A stretch of 6,624 bases of DNA from Acidobacteriota bacterium. GTDB taxonomy: Bacteria > Acidobacteriota > Terriglobia > Bryobacterales > Bryobacteraceae. Position numbers and translations under genes: made by a program. A model generated the notes under the pieces. It was given only the letters and a program-made list of their open reading frames with translations, was not told the origin of the DNA and searched no databases. The number at the start of each line of letters is the position of its first letter. Within the stretch, counting starts at the first letter, position 1. Positions 1-5,461 of this stretch are shown piece by piece. The stretch covers positions 1-6,624 of the forward strand of contig QHXU01000079.1 of NCBI GenBank assembly GCA_003223065.1. The letters are read 5' to 3'.

Positions 1-131
1 CGGTACGCGTCCTCGCGACGCTGGCCCAAGCCGGCATTGAACCCGGGTGGCCGACTGCTCTAAGCGGAGAGGAAAGAGCATACTCGGCGACCGCGTGAAC
101 GCGTTCGTGGCGGCGATGCGCACGCGTACCG
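1..131. repeat. 10-bp perfect inverted repeat around a 111-bp spacer
   Basis: CGGTACGCGT at 1-10 is the exact reverse complement of ACGCGTACCG at 122-131. The match does not continue inward, and whether it continues outward to the left cannot be seen because base 1 is the window edge. It could be the ends of a small non-autonomous element or the arms of a long-range hairpin. Chance is also possible, since GC-rich DNA is full of CGCG words. No flanking target duplication can be tested. Confidence 0.3.
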
Positions 132-134
132 TCT
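1..134. other. Left-edge segment without a convincing gene
   Basis: This is the stretch downstream of the minus-strand lysozyme-fold gene. The third plus frame is open from the edge to a TGA at 96-98 (about 31 codons) and could be the tail of a gene entering from the left, but the residues match nothing I know. The segment is bounded by a 10-bp inverted repeat and contains a perfect 10-bp palindrome, GAACGCGTTC, at 97-106. No T-tract that would make a classical terminator follows the gene's stop at 135-137. Confidence 0.4.
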
Positions 135-608
135 TCAGCTATCAATTTTCAGCATGAGTTGTTTGACCTCTCGCACGTATTGCGGGTTCGGATTGTACGC
201 GCGGAGTTTTTCATCCAGGGTTTTGCCCCTGTAATAGCGGCCCTGTGCAAGCTGCCGCGCAACGAAGTCGATGCCGCTTGGAACCGACTCGAATCCGGTT
301 CGTGCTGAATCCCATCCCCAGTGATTGTTCCGGATGTGATGCAGACAGCACGTGCTTTCCAGAACCGAGAGCGCCGGCAAGAGTCTGTAATCGATGTTGT
401 ACCTGTCGGCCGCGCCCAAGTATTCAGAAATGTAAAGAGGGCTGGGGCAGTGATACGAGTTGAAGAATGCTTCAAGTTTTGCCACCCTCACATCCGGCGC
501 GGGTGGTTTCACATCCACGATGGCAGGACGTTTCAGGTCGGCAGTGGTCTTTGGGTACAAGCTTAGACCGATCAGAACGGTTGCGTGAAAGGGAAGTACG
601 TTCCTCAT
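135..608 (-). CDS. Exported lysozyme-fold protein (transglycosylase/glucosaminidase-like)
   Basis: A 157-residue protein starting at ATG 606-608 and ending at TGA 135-137. The N-terminus is short and hydrophobic (about residues 4-18) and could be a signal peptide, though the cleavage site is weak. From about residue 45 the sequence follows small lysozyme-like proteins common in Acidobacteriota: FFNSYHCP, AADRYNIDYRLLPALSVLES, then NNHWGW at 94-99 and a terminal AYNPNPQYVREV block. Glu84 in SVLES sits where the catalytic acid of this fold lies, so peptidoglycan glycan-strand cleavage in the periplasm is the expected role. The loop after it reads STCC instead of the usual Gly-rich stretch, and Cys54, Cys87 and Cys88 could form a disulfide if the protein is exported. 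No strong ribosome binding site precedes the ATG, but no other in-frame start lies just upstream. The gene is divergent from motA. Fold assignment is fairly sure; enzymatic activity is inferred. Confidence 0.8.
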   Translation of the reverse strand: MRNVLPFHATVLIGLSLYPKTTADLKRPAIVDVKPPAPDVRVAKLEAFFNSYHCPSPLYISEYLGAADRYNIDYRLLPALSVLESTCCLHHIRNNHWGWDSARTGFESVPSGIDFVARQLAQGRYYRGKTLDEKLRAYNPNPQYVREVKQLMLKIDS

Positions 609-701
609 AGGTTTGTACGCCTGACATTGTTTTTTCTTTCGCCGCTTATTTATCGCCAGAACAGCTTCTTCAGAGCGCCCGTCTAAAAGAGATACCGACC
701 A

Positions 702-839
702 TCAGAGTGCCGACGGGCATCGCGCGTACTTCATGTATTGACTGAAATCGGTCGGTGGGCTGTAGTCGAATAAGATAGCGAATAAGATGGAGGCACCGGA
801 AAGCGTCGAGAGCAAAAACCCCACGGCTTGTTTTCTCAT
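702..839 (-). CDS. Possible 45-residue single-span membrane miniprotein
   Basis: ATG at 837-839, TGA at 702-704. The translation begins MRKQAVGFLLSTLSGASILF, which gives a positively charged start followed by one hydrophobic span (about residues 5-24), then a polar tail with YSPPTDFSQY. That shape fits a one-pass membrane peptide or a signal-anchored peptide. The span contains an ILFA-ILFD repeat from a tandem 12-bp DNA repeat. A purine run (AAAGAAG) ends just before the start, and a TCTAAT -10-like box lies at 859-864. I do not recognise a family. It may be spurious, because short ORFs of this length arise by chance. Confidence 0.28.
   Translation of the reverse strand: MRKQAVGFLLSTLSGASILFAILFDYSPPTDFSQYMKYARCPSAL
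738..766 (+). promoter_or_regulatory. Candidate sigma-70-type promoter upstream of motA
   Basis: TTGACT at 738-743 (5 of 6 to TTGACA) is followed after exactly 17 bases by TGTAGT at 761-766 (4 of 6 to TATAAT). It would give a leader of roughly 265 bases before the motA ATG at 1039, which is long. It overlaps the putative minus-strand miniprotein, so both cannot be strongly used without conflict. No sigma-28 flagellar promoter consensus was found nearer to motA. Confidence 0.25.
767..790. repeat. Tandem 12-bp direct repeat
   Basis: CGAATAAGATAG at 767-778 is followed directly by CGAATAAGATGG at 779-790, matching at 11 of 12 positions. The unit is a multiple of three; on the minus strand it encodes ILFA then ILFD inside the hydrophobic span of the possible miniprotein. 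It lies just after the -10-like TGTAGT box of the plus strand, so it could also be a paired binding site. Replication slippage is the simplest origin. Confidence 0.6.
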
Positions 840-858
840 GCTTCTTTACGCCCCACAC

Positions 859-864
859 ATTAGA
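859..864 (-). promoter_or_regulatory. Candidate -10 box for the minus-strand miniprotein
   Basis: On the minus strand this reads TCTAAT, 5 of 6 to TATAAT. It lies about 20 bases upstream of the ATG at 839, which would give a short leader. The -35 region at the right distance (GAAACA) matches only 3 of 6, so the call is weak. Confidence 0.18.
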
Positions 865-1038
865 CTGTTTTGAGTTTTTCCTGTTTCGAGGGGCGAACAA
901 CGAGCGAAGCCGGCGGCGTGACCCAGCTGCCAAAACTCGGTCACACCGGGGCAAGATTTGGTCGCAGCCACAGACTTTGATGCTGATTTTAAAAGGCTTT
1001 GCCTTGGTCTACTGCGTGCGGAACAAGACACGGCGCCT

Positions 1039-1866
1039 ATGTCCCCAGCTATCCTCCAACAACTCCCCGAGGCCGCGAGAGCTTCCGCAGACGGCCAGAA
1101 ACGTCAAGTCGACTTGTGGGTGCTGGCTGGGATCGCCTTCGCCGCAGCCGCGATAGCGGCTGGAATTGCGGCAACCGGGGTCAGCCTCGCCTACTTCTTT
1201 CAGCCTACGGCAGCGTTGATTGTTCTGGGCGGAACGTTCGGCGTCATGTTCATAACCACGCCAGGCAACGCGCTCATCCATTCAGCCAGGCGGATTGGCG
1301 GACTTTTCTGGGCCCGCCGTGGAAGCCCCGAAACTCAGATCGAGGAGATCATCTCTTTCGCCAGAATTGCGCGGACCAAGGGACTACTTAGCATCGAGCC
1401 GCTCATCGAGCAAGCCAGCAACAGTTTTCTTAGAGAGTCTCTGCTCTTGGCGCTGGATATGAACGACCGTGCTCATCTCGAAGCGGCTCTTCAAACGAAG
1501 CTCCGGCTGCGCGAAAGACATGGCGAAATCGACGCCAAGACTCTCGACGTGGCTGGAGGATTCGCCCCCACCATCGGGATCCTTGGGACGGTGGTTGGGC
1601 TGATCGACGTGCTCAGACGGTTTTCGGATCTTTCGTCCGTCGCGAGCGGGCTGGGGACAGCGTTTGTGTCGACGATCTACGGGCTTGCCCTTGCAAACCT
1701 GATCCTGCTGCCGGCTGCACACCGGATTCGGGCAAGAGTCGTCGAGGCGTTCGAAGCGCAGGAACTGACGGTCGAAGGCGTGCTGTGCGTCTTCGACGGG
1801 CTTCATCCCACTCTTATTCGCGAGCGCTTGAACTGTTACCTGCGGCGGAAAGATGGCCTGAATTGA
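1039..1866 (+). CDS. motA: MotA/PomA-type stator subunit
   Basis: A 275-residue inner-membrane protein of the MotA family, the ring-forming half of the ion-driven stator that turns the flagellar rotor. Four membrane spans are visible: about 28-46, 52-74, 173-192 and 205-228, with a large cytoplasmic loop between the second and third. The loop carries R112-TKGLLSI-E120, with the same spacing as Arg90 and Glu98 of E. coli MotA, which contact the rotor protein FliG. Span 3 has GGFAPTIGILGTVVGL with P177 at the place of Pro173, and span 4 ends in ILLP with P225 at the place of Pro222. The start is uncertain: ATG 1039 is the only in-frame ATG before span 1 but has no good ribosome binding site. 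TTG 958 would add 27 atypical residues; TTG 1114 would give about 250 residues. It is translationally linked to motB by an overlap at 1863-1866. Family assignment is secure. Confidence 0.9.
   Translation: MSPAILQQLPEAARASADGQKRQVDLWVLAGIAFAAAAIAAGIAATGVSLAYFFQPTAALIVLGGTFGVMFITTPGNALIHSARRIGGLFWARRGSPETQIEEIISFARIARTKGLLSIEPLIEQASNSFLRESLLLALDMNDRAHLEAALQTKLRLRERHGEIDAKTLDVAGGFAPTIGILGTVVGLIDVLRRFSDLSSVASGLGTAFVSTIYGLALANLILLPAAHRIRARVVEAFEAQELTVEGVLCVFDGLHPTLIRERLNCYLRRKDGLN
1847..1852 (+). promoter_or_regulatory. Ribosome binding site supporting the motB TTG start
   Basis: GGAAAG lies within the 3' end of motA, 10 bases before the TTG at 1863. Together with the stop/start overlap (TTGA, where TTG is the motB start and TGA the motA stop) it argues for translational coupling of the stator genes and for the shorter motB start rather than the GTG at 1785. 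Confidence 0.45.
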
Positions 1867-2450
1867 AGCCCAAGTATCTTGCTGAAAGCAGTGGCCGCGA
1901 CCGCTGGATGGTCAGCTACATGGACGTCCTGACCATAGTGCTGGTCTTCTTCGTGAGCAATGCCGCCAGGAGCCTTCCGCGGCCGCCGGCAGATCCCAAG
2001 CCCGCGCCGGCGGCACCGCAAGAATTTGGCCAGCTTCGAGAGCGGCTTGCACAGCATGGCTTGGAGGCGCGCATCGAATCGCGAGGCCTCGTCATCAGTC
2101 TTTCACAAATGGTCTTGTTCCACTCCGGCGAAGATCAGATCAGCCGCGAGGCCCTTCCGATGGTGGATCAGATCGCGGATGTCCTCCGCGAAATCCCGAA
2201 CAATGTGATCCTGGCTGGGCATGCGGACGGGGTTCCCATCCACAACCGCCATTTCAAAAACAACTGGGACTTGTCCGTCGCCCGTGGCCTGCAACTTCTG
2301 GAATTGTTGAGCAGCCGGTACGGAATCCCTGAATCGCGTCTTTCGATCGCCAGCTACGGTCCCTATCGACCCAAAGGCCCGAACGAGACCGAAGAGGGAC
2401 GGGCGAGCAATCGCCGTGTGGAAATCATCATCACGAGAATACCGAATTGA
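1863..2450 (+). CDS. motB: MotB-type stator subunit with OmpA-like peptidoglycan-binding domain
   Basis: A 195-residue protein if started at TTG 1863, whose last two bases are shared with the motA stop. A GTG at 1785 would extend it by 26 Arg/Leu-rich residues inside motA, which is unlikely. The N-terminal RDRWMVSYMDVLTIVLVFF is the MotB single span (about residues 16-35). Asp21 is the conserved ion-binding aspartate, equivalent to Asp32 of E. coli MotB. A short Pro/Ala-rich linker (about 38-55) leads to an OmpA-family domain with FHSGEDQIS, GHADGVPI, NNWDLSVARG and a terminal N-E-T-E-E-G-R-A-S-N-R-R-V-E-I block, the peptidoglycan-binding signature of MotB. It anchors the stator to the cell wall and forms the ion path with MotA. 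At 195 residues it is well below the usual 250-310, and no clear plug helix follows the membrane span. Confidence 0.88.
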   Translation: MKPKYLAESSGRDRWMVSYMDVLTIVLVFFVSNAARSLPRPPADPKPAPAAPQEFGQLRERLAQHGLEARIESRGLVISLSQMVLFHSGEDQISREALPMVDQIADVLREIPNNVILAGHADGVPIHNRHFKNNWDLSVARGLQLLELLSSRYGIPESRLSIASYGPYRPKGPNETEEGRASNRRVEIIITRIPN

Positions 2451-2474
2451 GGCATGTTCGCTTTCTACCGCGGC

Positions 2475-2491
2475 TGTCCCACAAGCGGACA
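2475..2491. promoter_or_regulatory. TGTCC-N7-GGACA palindrome, possible operator
   Basis: TGTCC at 2475-2479 and GGACA at 2487-2491 form perfect 5-bp arms around CACAAGC. It lies in the only intergenic gap before the DUF4097 gene, centred about 86 bases upstream of the start point predicted from the sigma-54-like element at 2543-2558. That is a typical distance for an upstream activator site. It lacks a T-run, so it is a poor motB terminator. Confidence 0.4.
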
Positions 2492-2542
2492 CCAATGCGA
2501 GTAGGCCACTCCGCAAACTGAACGAAAATAGGTTGCAACCCA

Positions 2543-2558
2543 GGGCCTTCGGCGTGCA
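2543..2558 (+). promoter_or_regulatory. Candidate sigma-54 (-24/-12) promoter for the DUF4097 gene
   Basis: GG at 2544-2545 and GC at 2556-2557 are separated by exactly 10 bases, as sigma-54 promoters require. The surrounding bases read GGGCCT (consensus TGGCAC) and GTGCA (consensus TTGCA), a partial match. A start about 12 bases after GC would fall near 2569, leaving a short leader that still contains the ribosome binding site at 2576-2580. The match is imperfect and no sigma-54 activator gene is in the window. Confidence 0.35.
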
Positions 2559-2575
2559 TCAACAGCGCTAGTCTT

Positions 2576-2580
2576 AGGAG
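2576..2580 (+). promoter_or_regulatory. Strong ribosome binding site of the DUF4097 gene
   Basis: AGGAG ends six bases before the ATG at 2587. It is the clearest Shine-Dalgarno sequence in the window and fixes this start. Confidence 0.75.
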
Positions 2581-2586
2581 CACGCC

Positions 2587-3339
2587 ATGAAGTTGTCGAC
2601 AATTCTCGTGGTCGGTTCTCTTACGCTCGCGTCAGGCGGCGCACTCACCCCTCTGCGAGTCGCATCGGTCCAGGAGGAGATGCGCTGGCATGGCTGGGTA
2701 CCGGGCGGCCAACTTGTCGAGATAAACAACGTCCACGGCAATGTACGGGCGGAAGCTTCGGAGAGTGACGAGATCGAAGTCGTTGCGCTCAAACGCGGCA
2801 CCGCGGATCCCGAACGCGTCGCCATCGAGGTCGTCGAGCACAAGGGCGGTATTACAGTCTGCGCCGTCTATCCGAACGCCAACCCCGAGCATCCGTTTGA
2901 CTGCCGCCCCAGCCACGGCGGCGGATTCCGTCTGGCTTCGACATCTGAGTCCGAAGCGCATATTCGCTGGGAAAACGGCGGCGGAGGCGATGTCCTGTTA
3001 AATGACCTCCGCGTCGACTTCATCGTGCGCCTTCCGCGGCGGCTCCGCTTCATCGGCCGGACCGTTGACGGAGAGGTTTCGACGCACATGCTCGAGCAGG
3101 ATGTGGAAGCGCATACAGTGCGTGGCGATGTTCGCGTGGACATGAGTCCTTCGACCGGCGCCGACGTGCGTGCCGAGACAGCCTGGGGCCATGTGGACTC
3201 CGAGTTTCCGCTGGTGATCCGCGGCAGCAAAGGGCGCGGCATTTTCGCGTTCGGCCGCTTCGGCCGATCGCATCGCGTCGTGCGCGTTAAGACCGCGGCC
3301 GGCAACATTCACCTCGGACGCGTTACCCACTCACTCTAA
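2587..3339 (+). CDS. Secreted DUF4097-type beta-strand repeat protein
   Basis: A 250-residue protein with a signal peptide-like start (MKLSTILVVGSLTLASGGAL, no lipobox), so probably exported and soluble or surface-attached. The remainder follows the DUF4097 (putative adhesin) family: GQLVEINNVHGNVRAEAS, then DEIEVVALKRG, DPERVAIEVVEHKGGITVCAVYP, DFIVRLPRRLRFIGRTVDGE and a run of V-x-G-x-V strand repeats ending in VKTAAGNIHLG. Such proteins are predicted to fold as stacked beta-strands; their biochemical function is not established. Cys92 and Cys106 bracket the acidic NPEHPFD loop and could form a disulfide outside the cytoplasm. The gene stands apart from motB by 136 bases with its own promoter candidate and ribosome binding site, so it is probably regulated separately. 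A 79-base gap separates it from the downstream membrane-synthase gene. Family assignment is good; role unknown. Confidence 0.82.
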   Translation: MKLSTILVVGSLTLASGGALTPLRVASVQEEMRWHGWVPGGQLVEINNVHGNVRAEASESDEIEVVALKRGTADPERVAIEVVEHKGGITVCAVYPNANPEHPFDCRPSHGGGFRLASTSESEAHIRWENGGGGDVLLNDLRVDFIVRLPRRLRFIGRTVDGEVSTHMLEQDVEAHTVRGDVRVDMSPSTGADVRAETAWGHVDSEFPLVIRGSKGRGIFAFGRFGRSHRVVRVKTAAGNIHLGRVTHSL

Positions 3340-3403
3340 GAAGGCCGATCGCCGCGCTCTTGGCTCGTTAATTTCTGTTCATTTCCTCTCAGCCACCGTA
3401 CGC

Positions 3404-3409
3404 TATGCT
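3404..3409 (+). promoter_or_regulatory. Candidate -10 box immediately upstream of the first membrane-synthase gene
   Basis: TATGCT (4 of 6 to TATAAT) lies ten bases before the GTG at 3419, so transcription would begin at or within a few bases of the start codon. There is no good -35 at the standard distance. The absence of a Shine-Dalgarno before GTG 3419 is compatible with a leaderless or near-leaderless message, but the evidence is thin. Confidence 0.22.
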
Positions 3410-3418
3410 AGAGCTTCA

Positions 3419-5449
3419 GTGCTGGTGTACGCCGCTACGATTTTTCTGAGCGCGTTTCTGCTGTTCCAGGTTCAACCCCTGATCGCAAAATTCATTTTGC
3501 CCTGGTTCGGCGGCTCGGCGGCGGTATGGAGTGCGGCGCTGCTGTTTTTCCAATTGTTGCTGGTCGCCGGATATCTGTACGCGCACTGTCTCATTCGCTA
3601 TCTAAGACCGAAGCAGCAGGTCGCGCTGCATACAGGGCTCCTCGCCGCCGGTCTCCTCACGCTCCCCATTATTCCATCCGCCATTTGGAAACCAACGGAT
3701 GGCAGCGACCCCACTTTGCGAATTCTGCTGTTGCTCGGCGCTACGGTGGGTCTGCCTTACACCTTGCTCTCCGCCACCAGTCCTTTGCTCCAGGCCTGGT
3801 ATTTGCGCACGCATGCGGGCGCGATTCCGTACCGTCTGTTTGCGCTTTCGAATTTCGGATCGATGCTCGCGCTGCTAAGTTACCCGACGTTGGTCGAGCC
3901 GCGACTCACGCTGCACCGCCAGGCCGTGACCTGGTCGTTTGAATTCGCAGTTTTCGCCGTGGTGTGTAGGCTCGCGGCATGGAAAAGCCGCCGGGGAGTC
4001 GATCCGATACAACTCTCCGCACATGATGATAAAGTCGCGCGTCCGGGCCTCGCCCAGACGTTGCTCTGGATCGGCCTGGCGGCGTGTGCTTCAACCCTCT
4101 TGCTCTCCCTTACCAGTCACATGACCCAGAACGTCGCGCCGATCCCATTGTTGTGGGTTGTTCCGCTTAGCCTCTATCTGCTGAGCTTTATCCTCTGTTT
4201 CGAGAGCGACCGCATCTACAACCGGGCCTTTTTTCTGCCGCTGCAAGCCATTGCGCTCGGCGCGCTCACCTATGGCATGTACATGTATGAGATCAATCTC
4301 AGCGTAAAGCGGCTTATCCCCGTGCTGTGCGGGTCGCTGTTTGTCTGCTGCATGGTGTGCCATGGCGAGCTCGCGCGAAGCAAGCCGGCTCCTCGCTATC
4401 TCACGCATTTCTATTTGATGGTTTCGGCAGGTGGCGCCATGGGCGGTCTCTTTGTAGCACTGCTGGCGCCTCGTATTTTTCATAGTTATATCGAGCTGCC
4501 GGTAGCGATGATCGGATGCGTCGTGCTGGTCGCCTGCGTGTTATGGAACGAAGTATCCGGCCCGCACGACCCGTGGTCGCGCGTGGCCATTATCGCCATC
4601 ATCGCCGGCTTTGCCGCTTATCTCGGCTTCATCGAAGTGCGCCGGGAGCGCACGTTCGTGCTCTCAGCGCGCAACTTTTATGGCGTGCTTCGTGTTCGCG
4701 ACGATCCCGAAACGGAGGACTCGACTGGAAAGCGGGTACTGATCCACGGCACCATCAATCACGGCACTCAGCTCCTGGAGCCGGGCTCCGAGCGCATCGC
4801 CACGTCATATTTCGGTACCGGCTCCGGCATCAATCGCGCGCTGCGAGCCTTGGGAGAATCCGGTCCTCTGCGCATCGGCATCCTGGGACTCGGCGCCGGT
4901 GTCACTGCAACGCTCGCACGGGCCGGCGACACGCTTCATTATTACGAGATCAACCCGCTGGTGGTCGATATTGCCACGAACCAGTTCGGATTCCTGCGCG
5001 CCTGTCCGGCTGACAAGCAGTTTTTCCTCGGCGACGGCCGCCTGGTGCTCGAGCGCCTGCCCGGCGAGCAGCTCGATTTGCTTGCAATGGACGCGTTCAC
5101 CAGCGACGCCGTTCCGGTACACCTGCTCACGCGGGAAGCCTACCAGACCTATTTGCGCCACCTGAAGCCGGACGGCGTCCTGGCGATCAACATTTCCAAT
5201 CGTTATCTGAATCTGGAGCCCGTGATCGCGCAATCCGCGTCGGACATCGGCTGGAGCGGCGTGGTTGTGTCCGACGAGGGCGAAGACGAGGATTACTACT
5301 CGCCCTCAACCTGGATTCTCCTGTGCCGCTCGACGAACCTCTTCCACCATGCCAATTTCCACGGCCGCTCCATCACGCGGATCGAGTACAAGCCGGGTTT
5401 CCGGGCCTGGACCGATGACTATAGCAACATCATTCAGATCATCAAGTGA
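3419..5449 (+). CDS. Polytopic membrane protein fused to a spermidine-synthase-like domain (copy 1)
   Basis: A 676-residue protein of the group usually labelled 'fused MFS/spermidine synthase'. Residues 1 to about 400 are hydrophobic, with roughly ten to eleven membrane spans and family landmarks FQVQPLIAKFILPWFGGS (about 16-33), TSHMTQNVAPIPLLW (from 232) and CHGEL (314-318). From RNFYGV (418-423) a soluble Rossmann-type domain follows: nucleotide-binding loop GLGAGV (490-495), acidic strand end YYEINP with Glu510, GDGR (538-541), and DAFTSDAVPVHL (558-569). These match the aminopropyltransferase fold that binds decarboxylated S-adenosylmethionine, but the loop reads DAFTSD rather than the DSxDP of true spermidine synthases, so substrate and reaction are uncertain. 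The GTG start is supported by alignment with the ATG of the downstream copy (LVYAATIF versus ILYAATIF). It lacks a Shine-Dalgarno. Only 12 bases separate its stop from copy 2, so the two are probably co-transcribed. Confidence 0.88.
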   Translation: MLVYAATIFLSAFLLFQVQPLIAKFILPWFGGSAAVWSAALLFFQLLLVAGYLYAHCLIRYLRPKQQVALHTGLLAAGLLTLPIIPSAIWKPTDGSDPTLRILLLLGATVGLPYTLLSATSPLLQAWYLRTHAGAIPYRLFALSNFGSMLALLSYPTLVEPRLTLHRQAVTWSFEFAVFAVVCRLAAWKSRRGVDPIQLSAHDDKVARPGLAQTLLWIGLAACASTLLLSLTSHMTQNVAPIPLLWVVPLSLYLLSFILCFESDRIYNRAFFLPLQAIALGALTYGMYMYEINLSVKRLIPVLCGSLFVCCMVCHGELARSKPAPRYLTHFYLMVSAGGAMGGLFVALLAPRIFHSYIELPVAMIGCVVLVACVLWNEVSGPHDPWSRVAIIAIIAGFAAYLGFIEVRRERTFVLSARNFYGVLRVRDDPETEDSTGKRVLIHGTINHGTQLLEPGSERIATSYFGTGSGINRALRALGESGPLRIGILGLGAGVTATLARAGDTLHYYEINPLVVDIATNQFGFLRACPADKQFFLGDGRLVLERLPGEQLDLLAMDAFTSDAVPVHLLTREAYQTYLRHLKPDGVLAINISNRYLNLEPVIAQSASDIGWSGVVVSDEGEDEDYYSPSTWILLCRSTNLFHHANFHGRSITRIEYKPGFRAWTDDYSNIIQIIK

Positions 5450-5454
5450 CATGC

Positions 5455-5459
5455 GAGGA
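5455..5459 (+). promoter_or_regulatory. Ribosome binding site for copy 2, closely spaced
   Basis: GAGGA in the 12-base gap ends only two bases before the ATG at 5462, tighter than usual. The frame and start are nevertheless fixed by the protein match with copy 1. An ATG at 5451 is in another frame. Confidence 0.4.
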
Positions 5460-5461
5460 CA

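Larger units (their letters stand above)
609..1038. other. Divergent intergenic region before motA
   Basis: About 430 bases separate the start of the lysozyme-fold gene from the chosen motA start. The region holds a possible 45-codon minus-strand ORF (702-839), a tandem 12-bp repeat inside that ORF, a plus-strand TTGACT/TGTAGT pair, and a small hairpin AAGGC-TTT-GCCTT at 993-1005. If motA instead used the TTG at 958, the last 81 bases would be coding. Longer ORFs crossing this region on either strand have Arg/Ser-rich, low-complexity translations typical of non-coding frames. I see no RNA gene. Confidence 0.5.

Noticed and set aside
3..98. Open plus-strand frame from the left edge, possibly the 3' end of a gene
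   Set aside because: Only about 31 codons with no recognisable motif; open frames of this length are common in GC-rich DNA.
670..1031. Two longer minus-strand open frames before motA
   Set aside because: The translations are Arg/Ser-rich without any domain; they look like chance frames in non-coding DNA and opposite motA.
840..1038. Sigma-28 flagellar promoter for motAB
   Set aside because: The TAAA at 990-993 is not followed at the right spacing by anything like GCCGATAA.
1039..2450. Zorya-type ZorA/ZorB defence motor
   Set aside because: MotA is only about 275 residues without the long cytoplasmic tail of ZorA, MotB has the canonical flagellar OmpA signature, and no ZorC, ZorD or ZorE partner is present.
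3251..3267. TCGGCC-N5-GGCCGA hairpin in the DUF4097 gene
   Set aside because: It comes from the codons of a repeated Phe-Gly-Arg pair and lies well inside the reading frame with no T-run, so neither terminator nor operator is supported.
3340..3380. Rho-independent terminator after the DUF4097 gene
   Set aside because: The best stem (GCCGA with TTGGC) is five pairs with a wobble and a long loop, followed by no continuous T-tract.
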